From Streptomyces sp. XD-27 (GTDB taxonomy: Bacteria; Actinomycetota; Actinomycetes; Streptomycetales; Streptomycetaceae): a stretch of DNA of 64,000 nt. This document shows, in pieces, positions 54,228 to 62,634 of this stretch. The position numbers and the translations under genes are program-made. The stretch is taken from positions 310,001-374,000 of the forward strand of contig NZ_CP130713.1 of NCBI RefSeq assembly GCF_030553055.1, written 5' to 3'. Each line of letters starts with the position of its first letter. Within the stretch, counting starts at the first letter, position 1. Under the pieces are notes generated by a model, which saw nothing but the letters and a program-made list of their open reading frames with translations, searched no databases and was not told the origin of the DNA.

Positions 54228-55045
54228 CGGCACCGGGGTCCGACGCGGGGCCGGGCGGCCGCGGCACCGTGCCCGCCACCGTCCGTACGGAGCGGCAGGG
54301 CCCGGTCACCACGGTCGTGCTGGCCCGCCCCGAGGTGCGCAACGCCGTGGACGGCACGACCGCCGCCGCGCTCGCCGACGCCTTCCGCGCCTTCGAGGCC
54401 GACGCGGACGCGCGGGTGGCGGTGCTGTGGGGCGAGGGCGGCACCTTCTGCTCCGGCGCGGATCTCAAGGCCATGGGCACCGAGCGGGGCAACCGGGTGG
54501 CGGCCGACGGCGACGGTCCCATGGGGCCGACCCGGCTGCGCCTGACCAAGCCGGTGATCGCGGCGGTCAGCGGCCACGCGGTCGCGGGCGGGCTGGAGTT
54601 GGCGCTCTGGTGCGACCTGCGGGTCGCCGAGGAGGACGCGGTGCTGGGCGTCTTCTGCCGCCGCTGGGGCGTGCCGCTGATCGACGGCGGTACGGTGCGG
54701 CTCCCCCGGCTGATCGGGATGAGCCGCGCCATGGACCTCGTCCTGACCGGGCGGCCCGTGCCCGCGTCCGAGGCGTACGCGATGGGCCTGGTCAACCGGC
54801 TCGTACCGGTGGGAACCGCGCGGGCGGAGGCGGAGCGGCTCGCGGCCGAACTCGCCCGCTTCCCGCAGGCGTGCCTGCGCGCCGACCGGGCCTCGCTGCT
54901 CGACCAGCAGGGGCTGCCGGAGGAGCGGGCGATGGCCGCCGAACTGCGCCACGGTCAGGCGGTGCTGGCCGAGGGGCTCACCGGCGCGGCCCGCTTCGCG
55001 GCCGGAGCAGGACGCCACGGCGCCTTCTTCGAACCGGACGCCTGA
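54224..55045 (+). CDS. Enoyl-CoA hydratase/isomerase family protein
   Basis: Crotonase-fold protein of 273 residues from GTG 54224. It has VTTVVLARPEVRNAVDGTTA, GGTFCSGADLKAM and AVSGHAVAGGLELALWCDLRVA (oxyanion hole), and LGVFCRRWGVPLIDGGTVRLP with RLIGMSRAMDLVLTGRPV. The acidic catalytic pair of true hydratases is not obvious. It is translationally coupled to the AidB-like dehydrogenase, so it probably acts on its unsaturated product. Confidence 0.85.
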   Translation: MTAPGSDAGPGGRGTVPATVRTERQGPVTTVVLARPEVRNAVDGTTAAALADAFRAFEADADARVAVLWGEGGTFCSGADLKAMGTERGNRVAADGDGPMGPTRLRLTKPVIAAVSGHAVAGGLELALWCDLRVAEEDAVLGVFCRRWGVPLIDGGTVRLPRLIGMSRAMDLVLTGRPVPASEAYAMGLVNRLVPVGTARAEAERLAAELARFPQACLRADRASLLDQQGLPEERAMAAELRHGQAVLAEGLTGAARFAAGAGRHGAFFEPDA

Positions 55046-55180
55046 GGCGGGGCTCTCCCGCGACGCCGCGCCGCCCGGCCACCGGCCGACCCCCACCTGC
55101 CCCGTGGCACGTTCCCTCGTTCAGGCGAATAAGCCGGACCATACGGCTGCGAGCACTGAGCGCCGTACAAGATCTCCGAC

Positions 55181-55828
55181 GTGAACCGATGGAATCACGC
55201 AGGGCGTGTGGGGGTCGTCGGCGCGGCGCTCGTCGTCGCATCGGCCGGAGCCACAGCCGTCGCCGACGGAGGCGGCAGGGGGCACGGGCACGACGGCGTA
55301 GGGCATGGCCCGCGCCGGTGCGCCGTGGCGGCCGCCTGGCCGCGGGGGTCGTGGGCGTGGCTGGGCTCGTGCCACACGCACCCGCCCACACACACCCCCA
55401 CGCACCCGCCCACACACAAGCCCACCCCTACGCCGACGCACAAGCCCACGCACAAGCCGACCCCCACACCGACACCCACCCCGACCCCGACGCCGAGCCC
55501 CACCCCGACCCCCTCCCCCACGCCCAGCCCCACGCCGAGCCCGACCCCGCCGCCGACGAGCGCCCCGCCGCGGCCCACGCCTCCTCCCCCCGTGCGGGCG
55601 GTCCCCCCGGTGCCGCCGCCCCCGCGGCACACGCCGCGACGCAGTCCGGAGCCGCCGCCGCCCCGCCCCGTCGCGCTGCGGACGTACTACAGGCCCACGC
55701 ACCACAAGAAGCCCGACAGCGGGGGCTCGCTCGTCACCTCCACCCTGCTGCTCACGGCGCCCGCCGTCTTCGCGGCCGCCGTTCTCCGTCCCCGCTCGAG
55801 CGTCGCCGGCGGCGGCCGGCGCTCCTGA
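55181..55828 (+). CDS. Thr/Pro-rich secreted or membrane-anchored protein
   Basis: 215-residue low-complexity protein from GTG 55181. The N-terminal signal region is NHAGRVGVVGAALVVASAGA. A long repeat tract of HTP, HKP, PTPT and PSPT units (~65-130) is followed by Pro/Arg-rich sequence and a C-terminal hydrophobic segment (LVTSTLLLTAPAVFAAAVL) with a basic tail, so it may be wall-spanning. No family recognised. It is 15 bp upstream of the DUF4239 gene and probably co-transcribed. Confidence 0.65.
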   Translation: MNRWNHAGRVGVVGAALVVASAGATAVADGGGRGHGHDGVGHGPRRCAVAAAWPRGSWAWLGSCHTHPPTHTPTHPPTHKPTPTPTHKPTHKPTPTPTPTPTPTPSPTPTPSPTPSPTPSPTPPPTSAPPRPTPPPPVRAVPPVPPPPRHTPRRSPEPPPPRPVALRTYYRPTHHKKPDSGGSLVTSTLLLTAPAVFAAAVLRPRSSVAGGGRRS

Positions 55829-55843
55829 CCTTGGAGGTCACCG

Positions 55844-56599
55844 TTGTCCGAATGGCTGGTACTGGTCCTCGCGATGGTCGCGGCGTCCGCGGTCGTCCTC
55901 ATCGTCACGGTGCTCAAGGAGCGCCGGGTGGGCGAGGACTACGACCCCTCCGAGACCCCCGACGTCATCGAGTACATGACGATGATGGTCGGCGTGGTGT
56001 ACGCCATCGTCCTGGGCCTGGCGATCGCCGGGGTCTGGGAGGCCCGCTCCGCCGCGCAGGACGGCGCCCGGGTGGAGGCCCAGGCGCTGTACGAGATCAG
56101 TGAGCGCGCCGCCGTGTATCCCGAGCCGGTCCGCGACAGGATCCGCGCGGACGTCGACGCGTACGTGAACCAGGTGGTCGGCAAGGAATGGAAGGCGATG
56201 GCCGACCATGGGGAGCTGACCCAGCAGGGGGACGTGCTGCTGCGCAAGGTCCGCCAGGACGTGGCGGGGTACGCGCCGCGCACCGAGGTGGAGGCGCAGA
56301 CGTACCAGCCGCTGATGGACCAGGTGGCGATCGCGTCCGACGCGCGCGGCGCCCGTGAGCAGAGCGCGGGCTCGACCATGCCGGGGGTGGTGTGGTTCGG
56401 CCTGCTCCTCGGCGCGGTGATGACGGTCGGCCTGATCTTCACACTGCAGATCCGCCGGTCGCCCCGTGAGCTGCTGCTGGCCGGTCTGTTCAGCATGCTC
56501 ATCGCGTTCCTGCTGTTCCTGGTCTGGGACTTCGACGCCCCCTACGGCCGGTCGGGGGGCGATGCGGCCGAGGTGTTCACGGCGCTGTTCCCCAGCTGA
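55844..56599 (+). CDS. DUF4239 (bestrophin-like) membrane protein
   Basis: 251-residue membrane protein. The TTG at 55844 is the start because GGAGGT lies 5 bases upstream. Membrane spans: WLVLVLAMVAASAVVLIVTV, MTMMVGVVYAIVLGLAIAGV, and two near the C-terminus (VVWFGLLLGAVMTVGLIFTL, LLLAGLFSMLIAFLLFLVW), with a soluble helical loop between. This is the DUF4239 layout; ion-channel activity is only suggested by the fold. Its end overlaps the convergent P450 gene by 23 bp. Confidence 0.8.
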   Translation: MSEWLVLVLAMVAASAVVLIVTVLKERRVGEDYDPSETPDVIEYMTMMVGVVYAIVLGLAIAGVWEARSAAQDGARVEAQALYEISERAAVYPEPVRDRIRADVDAYVNQVVGKEWKAMADHGELTQQGDVLLRKVRQDVAGYAPRTEVEAQTYQPLMDQVAIASDARGAREQSAGSTMPGVVWFGLLLGAVMTVGLIFTLQIRRSPRELLLAGLFSMLIAFLLFLVWDFDAPYGRSGGDAAEVFTALFPS

Positions 56600-57881
56600 C
56601 CGGGAGGTGCTTGAGCCCGTTCTGGAAGTTGGAGGTGAGCCGCACGGGCGCTCCGTCGCGCCGGAGCCCCGGCAGCCCGCCGAGCACACTGCGCAGCATG
56701 GCGCGCATCTGCACTCGAGCGAGATGCGCGCCCATGCAGAAGTGCGGCCCGTAGCCGAAGCTGACGTGGTCGTTCGGGGTGCGAGTGATGTCGAACCGGT
56801 CGGGGTCGGGGAAGACGGTCTCGTCGCGGTTGGCGGAGGCGTGGTAGACCACGACCTTCTCACCGCGCCGGATGAGCCGGCCGCCGAGCTCGACGTCGCG
56901 GGTGGCGGTACGCCGGATGTGGATGACCGGTGGGCAGAAACGCAGCATCTCCTCGACGGCGGAGCCGGTCAGCTCGGGCCGCTCGCGCAGCAGGGCGTCA
57001 CTCTCGGGATGGTCCAGAAGGGTGAGCAGCCCGCCCGGAATGCCGTTGCGCAGCGTCTCGTTGCCCGCCACGGCGAACAGAAAGAACATGTTCTCGAACT
57101 CGTCGCCGGTGAGGCCGCCCTCGCGCATCCGGGCCATCACGCTGCCGGGCCGCGGCCGCTTCGCCAGGGCGTGGGCGTAGGCGAACATGTCGCCGAGGGC
57201 CTGGCGGGAGCGCGGGTTCATGGGCCGCCCGTCCGGCCGGGTGAGGGTCGCGGGCCGCAGGGCGAGGGCGGCGCGCCCCATCGGGGTGAGCGCTTCGGCG
57301 TCGGCGGTGGCGATCGCCGCGTACTCCGCGTCCTGATAGCCGATCACCCGGCTCGCCCAGTCGAACAGCAGCGGCCGGTCGACCTCGGGGACGCCCATGA
57401 TGTGGGCCAGGGTCCACACCGGCAGGTCCGCGGCGAGTTCCACGAAGTCCGTCCGGCCGTGCGGCGCGACGTCGGCGACCAGCCGCTCGGCGCGCTCCTC
57501 GATGACGCTCTCCAGCTCGCGTATCGCGCGCGGGGTGAGGGCGGCCGCCACGATGCGCCGCAGCCGGGCGTGCCCGGGCGGGTCCTGGTTGAGCATCATC
57601 GCCCGGACGAACTCCAGGTCGGCCGGGGTGTCCGGATCGCGGATCTGGGTGGCGCCCAGGTGCGAGGAGAACACCTCCGGCGTGCGCAGGACGTGCTTGA
57701 CGTCCGCGTGCCGGAAGACCGCCCAGTAGCCGGGGCCGGCGGGCCACGGCCCGACGGCGGGCTCGGCGATCCGGCAGACGGGGTCCGTGGCGCGCAGTTC
57801 GCGGTACAGGTCGTACGGCACGCCGGAGGTGTAGGTCCCGGGGTCGAACACCGCCACGGGGCCGGTGTCACGCGCGCTCAT
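56577..57881 (-). CDS. Cytochrome P450 (CYP124/125/142-like)
   Basis: Soluble bacterial P450 of 434 residues. I-helix FLFAVAGNETLRNGIPGG, ExxR in EEMLRFCPPVIHIRRTA region, and haem loop VSFGYGPHFCMGAHLARVQM with the Cys ligand. Segments FVRAMMLNQDPPGHARLRRI and YHASANRDETVFPDPDRFDI resemble the mycobacterial CYP124/125/142 group, which hydroxylates cholesterol side chains and branched lipids. A ferredoxin gene follows 11 bp before its start. With a KstR2 regulon 10 kb away a steroid substrate is possible but unproven. Confidence 0.85.
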   Translation of the reverse strand: MSARDTGPVAVFDPGTYTSGVPYDLYRELRATDPVCRIAEPAVGPWPAGPGYWAVFRHADVKHVLRTPEVFSSHLGATQIRDPDTPADLEFVRAMMLNQDPPGHARLRRIVAAALTPRAIRELESVIEERAERLVADVAPHGRTDFVELAADLPVWTLAHIMGVPEVDRPLLFDWASRVIGYQDAEYAAIATADAEALTPMGRAALALRPATLTRPDGRPMNPRSRQALGDMFAYAHALAKRPRPGSVMARMREGGLTGDEFENMFFLFAVAGNETLRNGIPGGLLTLLDHPESDALLRERPELTGSAVEEMLRFCPPVIHIRRTATRDVELGGRLIRRGEKVVVYHASANRDETVFPDPDRFDITRTPNDHVSFGYGPHFCMGAHLARVQMRAMLRSVLGGLPGLRRDGAPVRLTSNFQNGLKHLPVSWGTAP

Positions 57882-57891
57882 CGCGCCGCCC

Positions 57892-58092
57892 CTACTTGAT
57901 CACGGAGATCACCTGGGCGGGGCAGGCGCGGGCGGCCTCGCGCACCGCGGCGTGCTGGTCCTCCGCGGGCGCCTCGGCCAGGAGGACCACCGTCCCGTCG
58001 TCGTCGCTCTGGTCGAAGACCTCCGGGGCGGTGAACACGCACATGCCGGTGGCCATGCACCCTTCGGCGTCGACCGTCACCTTCATCGTCAT
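57892..58092 (-). CDS. 3Fe-4S ferredoxin partner of the P450
   Basis: 66-residue ferredoxin, KVTVDAEGCMATGMCVFTAP with the C-x5-C spacing and ARACPAQVISVIK for the third cysteine, i.e. three cysteines and a 3Fe-4S cluster as in actinobacterial P450 partners. Two ATGs (58092 and 58086) are possible; GGAAGG is better spaced for the second. It passes electrons to the adjacent P450. Confidence 0.88.
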   Translation of the reverse strand: MTMKVTVDAEGCMATGMCVFTAPEVFDQSDDDGTVVLLAEAPAEDQHAAVREAARACPAQVISVIK

Positions 58093-58172
58093 CGTCCTTC
58101 CTCGGCAGGGGGGTTGGTGTCCTCAGGCTACGGGCAGGCGGGCGGCCCCACCACAGGGTTCCGGTCGAATGA

Positions 58173-59024
58173 TCAGCTCACCGGGACCCGCAGCACGCGG
58201 CGCAGCGGGTCCTCCGGCAGCCCGCCGTGCCGCTTCCATTCGCGCGGGTAGCCGACGGACACCTCCTGGAAGCGGACGCCGTCCTCCACGTGGGTCCGGG
58301 GGATGTGCAGATGGCCGTAGACGACGGTCTCGGCGCGGAAGCGCCGATGCCAGTCGGCGGTGAGTGAGGTGCCGCACCACAGGGCGAAGTCGGGGAACCG
58401 CAGGACCCGGGTGGGCAGCCGGGTCAGCGGCCAGTGGTTGATGAGGACGGTCGGCAGCTCGGGGTCGCGGGCGGCCAGCCGGGCCTCGGTCTCGGCGACC
58501 CGGGCCCGGCACCAGGCGTCCAGGGTGGGATACGGGTCGGGGTGGAGGACGTGCTCGTCGGTGCAGACCACGCCCGCCTCGTACGCGTGGGCCAGCGCCG
58601 CCTGCTTGGTGTGGATGCCGTCGATACGGAAGGTGTAGTCGTACAGCAGGAACAGCGGTGCGATGGTCAGCGGCCCGCCGTTGCCCTCCCAGACCGGGTA
58701 GGGGTCCTCGGGAGTGACGATGCCCTTGGCGCGGCACATCTCGACCAGATGCTGGTAGCGGGCGACGCCGCGCAGCTGCACCGGGTCCTTGGGGTGGGTC
58801 CACAGCTCGTGGTTGCCGGGTGACCAGATGACCTTGGCGAACCGTTCGCTGAGCAGGCCCAGGGCCCATTCGACGTCGCTGTACAGCTCGCCGACATCCC
58901 CGGCGACGATCAGCCAGTCGTCATCGGAGCCCGGCCGCAGCCGCTCCACGATCGCCTTGTTCTCTTCGTAGGCCACATGCAGGTCGCTGATGGCGAGGAG
59001 CTCGCCCCTGTGCGTGCCGCCCAT
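58173..59024 (-). CDS. Calcineurin-like metallophosphoesterase
   Basis: 283-residue cytoplasmic phosphoesterase. The ATG at 59024 has AGGAG upstream. Metal-binding motifs: LLAISDLHVAYEEN (DxH), DDWLIVAGDVGELYSD (GDxG), WSPGNHELWTHP (GNHE), LINHWPLTRLP and VVYGHLHIPRTH (GHxH). Substrate unknown. It stands alone, divergent from the dodecin gene. Confidence 0.87.
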   Translation of the reverse strand: MGGTHRGELLAISDLHVAYEENKAIVERLRPGSDDDWLIVAGDVGELYSDVEWALGLLSERFAKVIWSPGNHELWTHPKDPVQLRGVARYQHLVEMCRAKGIVTPEDPYPVWEGNGGPLTIAPLFLLYDYTFRIDGIHTKQAALAHAYEAGVVCTDEHVLHPDPYPTLDAWCRARVAETEARLAARDPELPTVLINHWPLTRLPTRVLRFPDFALWCGTSLTADWHRRFRAETVVYGHLHIPRTHVEDGVRFQEVSVGYPREWKRHGGLPEDPLRRVLRVPVS

Positions 59025-59149
59025 GGTTTCTCCTGTCGTACGGTCGGTGCCGGTCGGGTGGTCGCGTCCGGCTCGCGGACCCCGGCACGGTGCGGCACCG
59101 TGGGAGGAGCAAGCGCCACCGGACCCTCGCACGGAACGGGAAAGCCGCC

Positions 59150-59389
59150 ATGTCCCACCACACCTATCGGGTGACCGAGATCGTCGGCACCTCCCACCAT
59201 GGTCTCGACGACGCCATCCGCAACGGCATCGGCCGTGCCACGCAGACGCTGCGCCATCTGGACTGGTTCGAGGTCACCGAGATCCGCGGTCAGATCCTGG
59301 ACGGCAAGCCCGAGCACTACCAGGTGGGGTTGAAGGTCGGCTTCCGCCTGGAGGACGTCGAGGAGGGTTCCGGCGCCGCCGACGCCTGA
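59150..59389 (+). CDS. Dodecin flavin-binding protein
   Basis: 79-residue protein of the dodecin family, which forms dodecameric shells that store flavins or CoA. TYRVTEIVGTSHHGLDDAIR and RHLDWFEVTEIRGQILDGKP carry the conserved Trp and Gln of the flavin stack. Another 12-mer cage besides the encapsulins, but unlinked to them. Confidence 0.88.
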   Translation: MSHHTYRVTEIVGTSHHGLDDAIRNGIGRATQTLRHLDWFEVTEIRGQILDGKPEHYQVGLKVGFRLEDVEEGSGAADA

Positions 59390-59566
59390 TGCGTACGGCT
59401 GAGCCACTGCTGAGTACGGCTCAGCCACCGCGTCCGCCTCGGGCCATCGCTTCTCGTCTCCCCCGTGTCCCCGTGCTGTGCGCCCGCGCGCCGTCCGGCG
59501 CGCCGCAGCGCCTGAACAGCAGCGTACGCGACGGTGATCGCTTGTGATCGCTCGTTCGGGCGATCG

Positions 59567-60808
59567 TCAGCGGAGGGGCCGGTCCCGGACGGGTCCGTCC
59601 CAGTCCACGCGGTAGCCGGTGAGCCAGTCGTCGGCGCCCGCGCCGCCCCGGTCCAGGCGGCGCGTCAGCAGCGTGTCGCGCAGGACGCGCCCCACTCGCC
59701 CCGGCGCCGTCCGGCGGGCCATGGCCGCGCCGGCGGCCGCCACGCGCTCGACCCGCGGCCGGCGCAGCCGTTCGTACGCCGCGAAGGCGCGGCGCGCGGG
59801 CAGGTCGCGCAGGCAGGTCGCCAGGACCACCGCGTCCTCCACGGCCAGGGAGGCGCCTTGGGCGGCACCGGGGGCGGACGCGTGCGCTGCGTCGCCGATG
59901 AGGACCATGGCATCGCCGGACCAGGCGGGGGTGGCCGCCAGGTCGTAGGCGCTGCCGACGGCGACGTCGGCGGCGGCGCGCACGATGCCGCCGGCGGTGC
60001 CGTCGTCGTCGAAGTACCCGGCGACCTGTCCGCGCCACTGCTCCGGGGTGGTGGCGGGTCCGGGCGCGGGAAGGGTGCCGGTCCCGGAAGGAGGGCCGGT
60101 CCTGGGGAGTTCGGGACCGGGGACGTGGGCGAACCACCAGATCGCGCCGTCCGGGGCGACGGTGCAGCCGAAGAACGCCTGTTTGCCGCAGACCATGGTG
60201 TACGCGCCCGGTTCCGGGCGGGACGGCTCGGGCACGGCGGCGAGGTCGCGGGTGTAGCCGCAGACGGTGTTCAGGCCGGTGTACCGGGGCCGGGGCGACG
60301 CCGCGTCGATGAACTTCCGGGTGACCGAGTGGATGCCGTCGGCGCCGATGAGCACGTCCGCCTGGGCCCGCCCGCCGTCGGCGAAGGAGGCCACGATCCG
60401 GCCGTCCGGGGCGATGTGGGCGGCGACGAACCGCTTGCCGTACTCGATGCGCACGCCGCGCCGCGCCGCCTCCTCGCGCAGCGCCTCGTCGAGGGCGGCG
60501 CGCCGGAGCGTGCGCGGAGCCGGGGCGCCGCCCCCGTCGCCCGCGAGCGTCCGTGAGCCCAGGCGCCTGCCGGTGCTGCCGACGACGTGGACCCGGTGGG
60601 CGGGGAAGGACCGGGCGAGGACCGCGCGGTGGGCGTCGACGGAGCGCAGTGCCTCCAGGCCGCCTGCGAAGAGCACGAGGAACGCGCCCGCGTCGGCGGC
60701 TCCGGGTGGACGGGACTCGTAGACGGTCGCGCGGATCCCGGCCTTGCGCAGGGCGATGGCGGCCACCACTCCTGCGATACCGCCGCCGATGATCACGGTG
60801 TCGGACAT
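59567..60808 (-). CDS. FAD-dependent aromatic-type monooxygenase
   Basis: Class A flavoprotein monooxygenase of 413 residues. The ATG at 60808 gives MSDTVIIGGGIAGVVAAIAL with the GxGxxG FAD loop. The conserved DG motif is in VLIGADGIHSVTRKF, and GDAAHASAPGAAQGASLAVEDA is the second FAD motif. The C-terminal substrate domain gives no clue to the substrate. A longer in-frame start at 60892 is less likely. Confidence 0.86.
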   Translation of the reverse strand: MSDTVIIGGGIAGVVAAIALRKAGIRATVYESRPPGAADAGAFLVLFAGGLEALRSVDAHRAVLARSFPAHRVHVVGSTGRRLGSRTLAGDGGGAPAPRTLRRAALDEALREEAARRGVRIEYGKRFVAAHIAPDGRIVASFADGGRAQADVLIGADGIHSVTRKFIDAASPRPRYTGLNTVCGYTRDLAAVPEPSRPEPGAYTMVCGKQAFFGCTVAPDGAIWWFAHVPGPELPRTGPPSGTGTLPAPGPATTPEQWRGQVAGYFDDDGTAGGIVRAAADVAVGSAYDLAATPAWSGDAMVLIGDAAHASAPGAAQGASLAVEDAVVLATCLRDLPARRAFAAYERLRRPRVERVAAAGAAMARRTAPGRVGRVLRDTLLTRRLDRGGAGADDWLTGYRVDWDGPVRDRPLR

Positions 60809-60921
60809 GCTGCTCCAAGCGCTCTGTTCCCGGTGGGGGTGCGGGTACGGGTGCCGGAACAACGCTGTCAAGGCCGGTGCGGTGCCGTCCATACCGCGTC
60901 GGGAGGGCGCACGCGGGCGGT

Positions 60922-61377
60922 TCAGGGCGCGGGGGGCTCGATGTACACGATGACCTGCTGGCGGCGCAGGATCTGGCCGCGCCAGACGTAGCCGTGCCGG
61001 ACGGTCTCGGCGATCCAGCCGACCGGCCGCCCGTCGTCGGCGGGGCGGACCCCGACGACCTCGTGCCGCGCCGGGTCGGCGGCCCCCTCGTCCCGCAGGT
61101 CGGCGACGTCACAGGCGGCGAAGATCCGCGTCAGCCGCTGGTCGAGCCAGCGCAGTGCCGACGCGGCCTGCTCCGCGTCGGCGGGCTCCCCCTCCTTGGT
61201 GAGGTCGGCCAACCGGTCGGCGAGTTGCAGGAGTTCGGCGACGACGGGGTGGAGGTGCCGCGCCTCGGCGCGCAAGGCGCCCTGCTCGGCGCGGAGTTCT
61301 GCGGCCTCGGCACGCAACATGGCGTTCTCCTGCCGCAAGCGCGCGATCTGGTGTCCGGACAGTGGGTTCCATGCCAT
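60922..61377 (-). CDS. GrpE-like nucleotide exchange factor
   Basis: 151-residue GrpE-family protein, but not in a dnaK operon. The ATG at 61377 has a GGGGGAGA site. The N-terminal ~8-45 is a coiled coil (IARLRQENAMLRAEAAELRA). LDQRLTRIFAACDVADLRDE and HEVVGVRPADDG, then WIAETVRHGYVWRGQILRRQ, is the conserved GrpE beta domain. It may serve a specialised Hsp70. Confidence 0.78.
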   Translation of the reverse strand: MAWNPLSGHQIARLRQENAMLRAEAAELRAEQGALRAEARHLHPVVAELLQLADRLADLTKEGEPADAEQAASALRWLDQRLTRIFAACDVADLRDEGAADPARHEVVGVRPADDGRPVGWIAETVRHGYVWRGQILRRQQVIVYIEPPAP

Positions 61378-61537
61378 CGTCGTCTCCCCCTGGGCGATCT
61401 CCCCTTCTGATCGCCGGCGCCGTCGATCGATCCGCAGCGGGTATGCGCGAGCACCCTGTGAAGGGGGACGCGGTGGGGATGTCCCAGTGTGCCGTCCGGC
61501 CACTGGCGCGTACAGCACATCGCCGGATTCCGCAGGT

Positions 61538-61595
61538 GTGTCCGCGGGTTGTGCGGGGTGTCCGCGGGTTGTGCGCGGTGTGTCCGTGGGCGCGT
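61538..61595. repeat. 20-bp tandem repeat, about 2.5 copies
   Basis: GTGTCCGCGGGTTGTGCGGG is repeated at 61538-61557, 61558-61577 (last bases changed) and partly after 61578. It lies just past the stop of the glycosylase gene in the gap before the GrpE-like gene. Confidence 0.7.
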
Positions 61596-61596
61596 G

Positions 61597-62463
61597 CTAT
61601 TTCAGCAGCCGCGACATCCTGCGGTCGGCCAGCGGTTTCCCGCCGGTCTGGCAGGTCGGGCAGTACTGGAGCGAGGAGTCGCGGAAGGACACCTCCCGGA
61701 TCGTGTCGCCGCACACCGGGCAGGGCTCTCCGGTGCGCCCGTGCACCCGCAGGCCGGTCTTCTTCTCCGCTTTCAGCTCTCCTGCCGCGAGCCCGCGGGA
61801 GCGTTCCACGGCGTCCCGCAGGGTGGTGCGCAGCGCCTCGTACACCACGGCGGTCTCGTGTTCCGTCAGGTCCGCGGCGATGCGGAACGGCGACATGCGG
61901 GCGGCGTGCAGGATCTCGTCCGAGTAGGCGTTGCCGATCCCGGCGATGACGGACTGGTCGCGCAGCACGCCCTTGATCTGGTGCCGTTCGCCGTGCAGCA
62001 GCGCGGCGAACGCCTCCTGGGTGAAGGTCTCGGCCAGCGGGTCCGGGCCCAGCCGGGCGATGCCCGGCACCTGGCGCGGGTCGTCGACGACGTACACGGC
62101 AAGCCCCTTCTTGGTGCCCGCCTCGGTGAGGTCGAAGCCGGTGCCCGGCGGTGCGGTGAACAGCAGGCGCAGCGCCAGCGGCCCCTTGCCGGGCCGGGGC
62201 GGGGCCGCCGGGAGGCCGTCCTGCCACCGCAGCCAGCCGGCCCGGGCGAGATGGACGACCAGATGCGGCCCGCCGGTGGCGAGGTCCAGGAACTTGCCGT
62301 GCCGGGCCGCGGCGGTGACCGTGCGGCCCTCCAGGGCGGTCAGCGGCGGGTCGTAGGTCTTGAGCACGCTCACCGCGACGGGGTACACGCGGGCGATCTC
62401 CCGGCCGACGGCGTGTCCGGCCAGGAATCCGGCGAGGGCCTCGACCTCGGGCAGCTCCGGCAT
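61597..62463 (-). CDS. Fpg/Nei-family DNA glycosylase
   Basis: Base-excision repair enzyme of 288 residues. MPELPEVEALAGFL gives the Pro2/Glu3 catalytic N-terminus. HGKFLDLATGGPHLVVHL holds the conserved Lys, HQIKGVLRDQSVIAGIGNAYSDEIL the H2TH motif, and GEPCPVCGDTI...YCPTCQTGG the zinc finger. Its sequence is of the Actinobacterial Nei/Fpg-like group rather than classical MutM. Confidence 0.88.
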   Translation of the reverse strand: MPELPEVEALAGFLAGHAVGREIARVYPVAVSVLKTYDPPLTALEGRTVTAAARHGKFLDLATGGPHLVVHLARAGWLRWQDGLPAAPPRPGKGPLALRLLFTAPPGTGFDLTEAGTKKGLAVYVVDDPRQVPGIARLGPDPLAETFTQEAFAALLHGERHQIKGVLRDQSVIAGIGNAYSDEILHAARMSPFRIAADLTEHETAVVYEALRTTLRDAVERSRGLAAGELKAEKKTGLRVHGRTGEPCPVCGDTIREVSFRDSSLQYCPTCQTGGKPLADRRMSRLLK

Positions 62464-62634
62464 GGCACCAGTGTGCCGCAGCGGGCGGGGGCGGCAACCG
62501 CGCGCCGCGCCCGGCGATCGCGTCCAGCGGCGGGCCGCGGGTGGGCCGTCCCGCGCGGCGGCTTCCCCCACGCCCGGTGCTGCTTCATCATGTTCCGCCG
62601 TCAGCAGTCGCCGTCGGCGGAGAGGACACACACC

